From contig JAEWLJ010000007.1 of the NCBI GenBank assembly GCA_023393455.1, positions 1 through 64,000 on the forward strand: a stretch of DNA of 64,000 nucleotides, in the 5' to 3' direction. Numbering within the stretch: position 1 is the stretch's first letter; every line of letters begins with the position of its first letter. The position numbers and the translations under genes were made by a program. The stretch comes from Methanobacteriota archaeon. Its GTDB lineage: Archaea > Halobacteriota > Methanomicrobia > Methanomicrobiales > Methanoculleaceae. The notes below the pieces were generated by a model. The model had not been told where the DNA came from, made no database searches, and was given only the letters and a program-made list of their open reading frames with translations. This document shows, in pieces, positions 59,760 through 64,000 of the stretch.

Positions 59760-61046
59760 ATGACCATCGAAACGGGTACGCGTGATATCCTCGCCATCAT
59801 AGAACTCCTGCTCACCGCGGAGATATTCAATCAGAGCGAGGAACTCGGCATCAACGACCTTCGCCCGCGCTGCCGGGAGTTCTTCGGCGCAGGAAGCAGC
59901 GGGAGCACCGGGGTGAAGCGCCCCCTGATCGTGAGCGAGGGAGCGATCAAGAAGGTGCTCGGCAGCCCGGACACCGTCTGCCAGGCTGTTCGCGCAAACC
60001 CGTTCGTCGGTTACGACGAGTTCGGGAAGCGACTGACCCTGCCCTCGCTCGACGCGGCGGCAGGATGGTTCCTCAAGAAAGGGGGGGCGGAGAGGGTCGG
60101 AGAGAACCCCGTCCTCGCGTACTTCTTCGAGGGGAAGGACGGCGTCGAAGTCCGGTACCGGGACGCCCTGGCGAAGAACCCCCGGTTTGAGGACACGAAG
60201 GAGTACATGGAGGCGAGAGTCTCCCGGATCATCGCCGAGAGCGAGGAGATGCGGGAGGCCCGCGACCTGATCATCATCAGCGCACCAAACGAGGTCGAGT
60301 TCACGCTCGAAAAACTGGTCTGCACCCCGCGGCAGGAGGAGATCATCAAAAAGATCGGCGTCGCCCTCGATCACCGGGACTTCCTGAAGCAGCACGGGAT
60401 CTACGAGTTCGGGCGGCTCCTCTTCGTCGGCCCGCCCGGCACCGGGAAGACATCGCTCGCGCTCGCGATGTCCCGGACGCTCCACATGCCGGTGCTCGAG
60501 GTCCGTCTCGCGATGGTCACCTCCCAGTACCTGGGCGAGACCTCGAAGAACATCGACCGCATCTTCGACCTTGCGAAGAAACTCGCCCCCTGCATCCTCT
60601 TCATCGACGAGTTCGACTTTGTCGCGAAGACCCGGGTCAGCGACGACCACGGCGCGATGAAGCGCGCGGTGAACATGCTCTTGAAGAACATCGACCAGAT
60701 CAGCTTCGTCAAAAACGGCGTCCTCCTCATCGGGGCGACGAACCACCCGCGCATCCTGGACGAGGCGGCCTGGCGGCGCTTTGATGAGGTGGTGGAGTTC
60801 CCGCTCCCCGACCAGGCGATGCGGCAGGCAATCCTCCAGAAGATCGCCGCCGCGATCGAGTGCGACTGCGACTTTGCCGACCTCGCCGCCAGGACAGAGG
60901 GGTTCTCGGGCTCCGACCTCCGGATGATGATGAAGGAGGCGGTGATGTCGGCGCTGATGGAGGACCGGCACCGGGTCGACCCGGTGGACATCGAGCAGGG
61001 TCTCCTCAGGGTCGAGGAGCGAAACATCATCCGGTCCGGGCACTGA
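59760..61046 (+). CDS. AAA family ATPase
   Basis: The 428-residue protein has an N-terminal helical domain of about 130 residues. It is followed by an AAA module with Walker A GPPGTGKTS near residue 222, Walker B ILFIDEFD near 280, the sensor-1 GATNHPRILD and an Arg-finger candidate in AAWRRFDEV. The C-terminal lid has FSGSDLRMMMKEA. It resembles archaeal Cdc48/Rpt-like or spastin-like AAA proteins of single-ring type. The linked peptidases hint at a role in protein processing, but no protease domain is attached. Confidence 0.88.
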   Translation: MTIETGTRDILAIIELLLTAEIFNQSEELGINDLRPRCREFFGAGSSGSTGVKRPLIVSEGAIKKVLGSPDTVCQAVRANPFVGYDEFGKRLTLPSLDAAAGWFLKKGGAERVGENPVLAYFFEGKDGVEVRYRDALAKNPRFEDTKEYMEARVSRIIAESEEMREARDLIIISAPNEVEFTLEKLVCTPRQEEIIKKIGVALDHRDFLKQHGIYEFGRLLFVGPPGTGKTSLALAMSRTLHMPVLEVRLAMVTSQYLGETSKNIDRIFDLAKKLAPCILFIDEFDFVAKTRVSDDHGAMKRAVNMLLKNIDQISFVKNGVLLIGATNHPRILDEAAWRRFDEVVEFPLPDQAMRQAILQKIAAAIECDCDFADLAARTEGFSGSDLRMMMKEAVMSALMEDRHRVDPVDIEQGLLRVEERNIIRSGH

Positions 61047-61047
61047 T

Positions 61048-61776
61048 ATGCGGATAACGCTGCTCGGAACCGGCGACGCCATCGGGACGCCAAAGGTGGG
61101 ATGCGACTGCGAGAACTGCCGGGCGATGACGGCGGCGGGAAGGTCGCGTCTCCGGACATCCTTCCTCGTCGAGACGGGGGACAGACACATCCTCGTAGAG
61201 TCATCGCCGGACCTCCGGCAGCAGCTCCTCCGGGCCTGCTCACCCCACATCGACGCAGTCCTCTGGTCTCACGGCCACTATGACCACTTCATCGGCTTCG
61301 GGGAGTTCTATCGGGTGCAGAAGGTGCCGCCGGCCTACGCGGCGCCGCCGGTCATGGACTACTGCTCCGGCTACCTCCACTTCCTGCCGTTCGAGAAGCA
61401 CCCGGTCCCGGTCTACGAGCCCTTCGACCTCTTCGGGGTCACCTTCACGTTCTTTACGGTGAACCACCCCCCGGTCTACACCTGCGGCCTCCTGATCGAG
61501 CATGACGGCGTCACGGTCGCCTACACCGCCGACACGAGGGAGGAGATCCCAAAAGAGAGCCGGGACCTTCTCAGGGAGACCGATATCGACCTCCTGCTCG
61601 TCGACGCCATCGCTCCCGAGGGTTACTCGATCACCAAGCACATGAACTACGCCGAGGCGGTCCGGTTCGCCCGCGACGTCGGGGCGAGGGACTACCGGTG
61701 CGTCCACATGAGCCACATGCTGCCGCCGGATATGCCGCACGCCGGGTACGATATGGAGACGTTCTGCTGGGAGTGA
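61048..61776 (+). CDS. PhnP-like MBL-fold phosphodiesterase/hydrolase
   Basis: The 242-residue protein starts two bases after the AAA stop codon. It has the metallo-beta-lactamase motif SHGHYDH near residue 74, TADTREE near 165 and a His near the end (HMSHMLPP). The N-terminal CDCENC is the extra zinc site characteristic of PhnP-type cyclic phosphodiesterases. It probably cleaves a cyclic phosphate or a phosphodiester. Coupling to the AAA gene suggests one transcript. Confidence 0.87.
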   Translation: MRITLLGTGDAIGTPKVGCDCENCRAMTAAGRSRLRTSFLVETGDRHILVESSPDLRQQLLRACSPHIDAVLWSHGHYDHFIGFGEFYRVQKVPPAYAAPPVMDYCSGYLHFLPFEKHPVPVYEPFDLFGVTFTFFTVNHPPVYTCGLLIEHDGVTVAYTADTREEIPKESRDLLRETDIDLLLVDAIAPEGYSITKHMNYAEAVRFARDVGARDYRCVHMSHMLPPDMPHAGYDMETFCWE

Positions 61777-61800
61777 CCCGGCCGACGACTCTCCACCCAT

Positions 61801-61809
61801 ACTTATATA
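61801..61809 (+). promoter_or_regulatory. TATA box of rpoL
   Basis: acttatata lies about 30-38 bases before the rpoL ATG at 61839, matching the spacing of a strong archaeal promoter. Confidence 0.55.
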
Positions 61810-61838
61810 CCCCTCCCGAAACCAGAATATAGGTGCGT

Positions 61839-62123
61839 ATGGCCATGAAACTCAAACTCCTGGATCTGAGCGACGACAGGGCCCGGATCCTCTTTGAAGG
61901 CGAAGGCAACACATATATCGACGCGCTCGCCGCCGAACTCCTCCACGATCCGCAGGTGGACGTTGCGCAGCGCAGACAGGCGTTCCGGTTCACCGACCCC
62001 GAACTGGTCGTCACCACGATCGATGGCCGCCCCCCTCTTCTTGCAGTCACCGACGCGGCAAAGCGGCTCTCCGGCTACGCCGGTGAACTCCTCCAGCAGA
62101 TGGAGACCCTCGAGACCGCTTAG
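61839..62123 (+). CDS. rpoL: DNA-directed RNA polymerase subunit L
   Basis: The 94-residue protein matches archaeal Rpb11/RpoL: MAMKLKLLDLSDDRARILFE, then GNTYIDALAAELLHDPQVDVA and a C-terminal helix. It dimerises with RpoD to form the assembly platform of RNA polymerase. ATG 61839 has a TATA box at the right distance and AGGTG just before it; GTG 61833 is in frame but less likely. A methyltransferase gene follows after seven bases. Confidence 0.9.
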   Translation: MAMKLKLLDLSDDRARILFEGEGNTYIDALAAELLHDPQVDVAQRRQAFRFTDPELVVTTIDGRPPLLAVTDAAKRLSGYAGELLQQMETLETA

Positions 62124-62129
62124 ACCGTC

Positions 62130-62762
62130 ATGAAAAAGAGCGCCGAAGGCTTTGCCCGGGTTGCCCGGGAAGTCTTTGCTCCGATCTACCCCGTCATCGC
62201 GGAGCAGGCGCTTGCGTGGTCCTCGATACGGGACGGGATCGCGCTCGATCTCGGGAGCGGCCCCGGCCTCCTCTCCGTCGCGCTGGCCGAGAAGAGCAAC
62301 CTCACCGTCGTCGCGCTCGACGCCGACCCGGCGATGTCCCGGATAGCCCGGACGACCGCCGACGGGAGCGCCGGCCGGGTGATCCCGGTCACCGGCGACG
62401 TCCACTGCATGCCGATCCGGGACAATACCATCTCGCTCGTCGTCAGCCGCGGCTCGATCTACTTCTGGGAGAACTGCCCGCGGGCGTTTTTAGAGATCGA
62501 GCGCATACTCCGGCCCGGCGGCGTCGCGTACGTCGGCGGGAGTTTCGGAACGCCCGAACTCCGCGAAGCCATTTTTATCGAGATGCGGCGGCGAAACCCG
62601 AACTGGGACAGTGACGTCGCCCGGCGGAGCGGGCAGGCGACCCCCGAGACCCTCCGCCGCGAACTTGCAGAGAGCGGTGTCGCCCACGCCCGTCTCAGGG
62701 AAGAAGAGGAGGGGATGTGGGTGGAGATCAGAAAAGACGCGATCACTCCGCACGCTCGGTGA
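62130..62762 (+). CDS. Class I SAM-dependent methyltransferase
   Basis: The 210-residue enzyme has motif I LDLGSGPGLLSVAL near residue 39, motif II VVALDADPAM near 60, GDVHCMPI near 88 and RILRPGGVAYVGG near 125. These place it in the UbiE/Methyltransferase-11 class. The substrate is unknown. The link with rpoL is by position only, but they are seven bases apart. Its last 20 bases overlap the convergent aIF2-beta gene. Confidence 0.85.
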   Translation: MKKSAEGFARVAREVFAPIYPVIAEQALAWSSIRDGIALDLGSGPGLLSVALAEKSNLTVVALDADPAMSRIARTTADGSAGRVIPVTGDVHCMPIRDNTISLVVSRGSIYFWENCPRAFLEIERILRPGGVAYVGGSFGTPELREAIFIEMRRRNPNWDSDVARRSGQATPETLRRELAESGVAHARLREEEEGMWVEIRKDAITPHAR

Positions 62763-63360
62763 AGATGATCGTCCCGGCGATCCGGGTGATCTTGATCTTC
62801 ACCGTCTGGCCCGGTTTTGCATTCGCAACGTACATCGTGTAACGGTCCAGTTTCACCACGCCGTCGCCGCGCTTCGAGAGGAACTGCGGGGTGACGTCCA
62901 TGATCGCGCCCTCGGTCGGCTTCGACGCTGCGGAGGGGTCAACGAGCACCTTCCGCTTCCGCACCGGCCGGTGGCCGCCGCAGGCGTCGCACCGGAGCGT
63001 CAGGACCCGCTCGGTCTTGACCAGGCGGGTGTCGGGCTTCCCACACTCCGAACAGATGACGTAGTCGTCGACATAACCCTTGATGATCAGGTTGATCTGC
63101 TCCTGCTCGAACTTCCCGGAGAAGACCGCCCGCGTTCCCTCCACCTTGCCGGCGGTGCCGAGCTCGCCGAGGAGGTGCTTCATCAGGTGTTCCTGATCGC
63201 GCCGGAGGGTACTCGCGATCTCGGCGAAGTTCTCAAGGACCGTGGTCTTCCCCTCGATGAAGACGCGGGCGGGTGGAACCGTGAACCGGTCCTCGAACTC
63301 CGTCGGCTCCGTGATATTGGTATACGCCTTCTTCAGAAGGTCTTCGTATGACGGGCTCAT
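62743..63360 (-). CDS. Translation initiation factor aIF2, beta subunit, with TRAM domain
   Basis: The 205-residue protein has the aIF2-beta core (YEDLLKKAYTNITEP near the start, KHLLGELGTAG near 63) and the C4 zinc ribbon CSECGKPD...CDACGGHRPV near residues 103-128. About 55 residues of TRAM-type OB fold with ANAKPGQTVKIKI follow. The core binds aIF2-gamma and helps deliver initiator tRNA. A C-terminal TRAM domain is found in a subset of euryarchaeal proteins. Here the two genes at its 3' side overlap tail to tail. Confidence 0.92.
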   Translation of the reverse strand: MSPSYEDLLKKAYTNITEPTEFEDRFTVPPARVFIEGKTTVLENFAEIASTLRRDQEHLMKHLLGELGTAGKVEGTRAVFSGKFEQEQINLIIKGYVDDYVICSECGKPDTRLVKTERVLTLRCDACGGHRPVRKRKVLVDPSAASKPTEGAIMDVTPQFLSKRGDGVVKLDRYTMYVANAKPGQTVKIKITRIAGTIIFTERAE

Positions 63361-63471
63361 ACCTCACTATTGATCGCGCGACGTCAAAAAGTGGTTACCT
63401 CGCACACACGTATGCAGGTGGGCGGCCCACCGGGTCTTCAGTATGCTCCCCGCAGAAGACCGTGCGGTGCG

Positions 63472-63966
63472 TCACTGGGCGGCCATCTCTCTTCGCGACT
63501 GCCGGACGAGATCGATCAGCGGCTTCACCGCCCCCGGTCTCTTCGCGTCGCGTGCCGTGAGCGGAACCGCGCCCCGGACGTCGGCACCCTTCTTCGCGAG
63601 CATCGCCGTCAGCGTATCGAGCGTCTTTCGCGGCGACCCGCCCGATGTGCAGAAGACGATCGTGGGTTTCCCTTCGATGCCCCGGAGAGCGTTGACCGCG
63701 GCGTTGATCGCGGGGGTAGGGTTCCCTGCCCATACGGGAGTTCCGACGACGACCGTCTCGTAGCCGGAGACGTCGATGGCCGCGGGTTCGATATCGGCAG
63801 AATCCCCCCTCATGGCCCGGGGAGTGCCCTTCAGGTACCTCCCCACCTTCGAGTAGTTCGCAAGGTCCCTGACCGCGATGAGATCGCCGCCGGACGCAGC
63901 GGTGACCTGCTCGGCGACCGCCCGGGTGTTGCCAGTCTCCGAGTGATAGATGATGCAAACGGACAT
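63472..63966 (-). CDS. Flavodoxin family protein
   Basis: A 164-residue flavodoxin-like protein: the phosphate loop is YHSETGNTRAVAEQV near residue 8, VVVGTPVWAGNPTPA near 72 binds the isoalloxazine, and IVFCTSGGSPRK lies near 103. It should bind FMN and carry electrons between redox enzymes. The family includes archaeal proteins used in CO2 fixation or iron limitation. The partner is not evident from its neighbours. An upstream region before the ATG is at the window edge. Confidence 0.85.
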   Translation of the reverse strand: MSVCIIYHSETGNTRAVAEQVTAASGGDLIAVRDLANYSKVGRYLKGTPRAMRGDSADIEPAAIDVSGYETVVVGTPVWAGNPTPAINAAVNALRGIEGKPTIVFCTSGGSPRKTLDTLTAMLAKKGADVRGAVPLTARDAKRPGAVKPLIDLVRQSRREMAAQ

Positions 63967-64000
63967 ACCGGAGGGTACGACAGATGCGTATAAACGGCTA

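Larger units (their letters stand above)
56110..60024 (+). repeat. Tandem duplication of the M24 - Map - AAA block
   Basis: Copy 1 (56110-58390) and copy 2 (58391-60024) contain the same gene order. The join at 58390/58391 fuses the early part of the first ATPase gene (GYDEF) to the early part of the second M24 gene (gcagcggcatacg). Copy 2 has lost an internal part of the M24 gene. The two methionine aminopeptidases keep full length and about 83% identity by my hand count. Confidence 0.85.

Overview
The window is archaeal and GC-rich, with the gene content of a methanogen of the order Methanomicrobiales. Methanoculleus or a close relative is my best guess, by inference only. Archaeal markers are the PolD large subunit with an intein, RpoL, aIF2-beta with a C-terminal TRAM domain, a DUF2115/UPF0305 protein typical of methanogens, split glutamate synthase domains, the aconitase-X plus UbiD pair of the archaeal mevalonate pathway, TATA-type promoters with very short leaders, and a GGAA-N6-TTCC nitrogen operator.

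Layout. 1-10.5 kb is housekeeping: the end of a UbiD decarboxylase, phosphomevalonate dehydratase large subunit, two glutamate synthase domain proteins facing glnA across a shared regulatory region, two tiny HEAT proteins, an ArsB/NhaD permease and a SERCA-like Ca2+ ATPase. 10.7-20.1 kb holds a DJ-1/PfpI protein, a membrane HEAT protein and a soluble HEAT protein, a PAS histidine kinase with a response regulator and a stand-alone CheB, PolD DP2 with a mini-intein, and tRNA-Leu(CAA). 20.3-30.1 kb is an accessory island that begins right after that tRNA. It is AT-rich at first and carries a deoxyribosyltransferase/TIR-like protein, a lipoprotein, a decayed and an intact copy of a GNAT toxin module, an MntA with a broken HepT, a MATE exporter, a rhomboid, a Fic protein, and an HTH-nucleotidyltransferase plus HEPN pair behind phased operator-like repeats.

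30-45.9 kb mixes lipoproteins, transporters and poorly known envelope proteins (a FecR-like protein, a 1064-residue secreted protein and its membrane partner), a broken M13 peptidase and several small hypothetical genes. 45.9-49.5 kb is a four-gene metal-chelate ABC uptake operon with a dockerin-like binding protein and a cell-surface protein. 50.6-54.5 kb has two tandem epoxide hydrolases facing a channel-like/CorA fusion. After tRNA-Asn(GTT), 56.1-61 kb is a tandem duplication of an aminopeptidase P - methionine aminopeptidase - AAA ATPase block: both methionine aminopeptidases are intact, while one ATPase and one aminopeptidase copy are broken. The window ends with an MBL-fold hydrolase, rpoL, a methyltransferase, aIF2-beta and a flavodoxin.

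The most novel-looking points are the operator array in front of the HTH-MNT/HEPN pair, the duplicated GNAT module, the sensor-like/CorA fusion, the M24-Map-AAA tandem duplication and the 33.5-38.7 kb secreted protein cluster.
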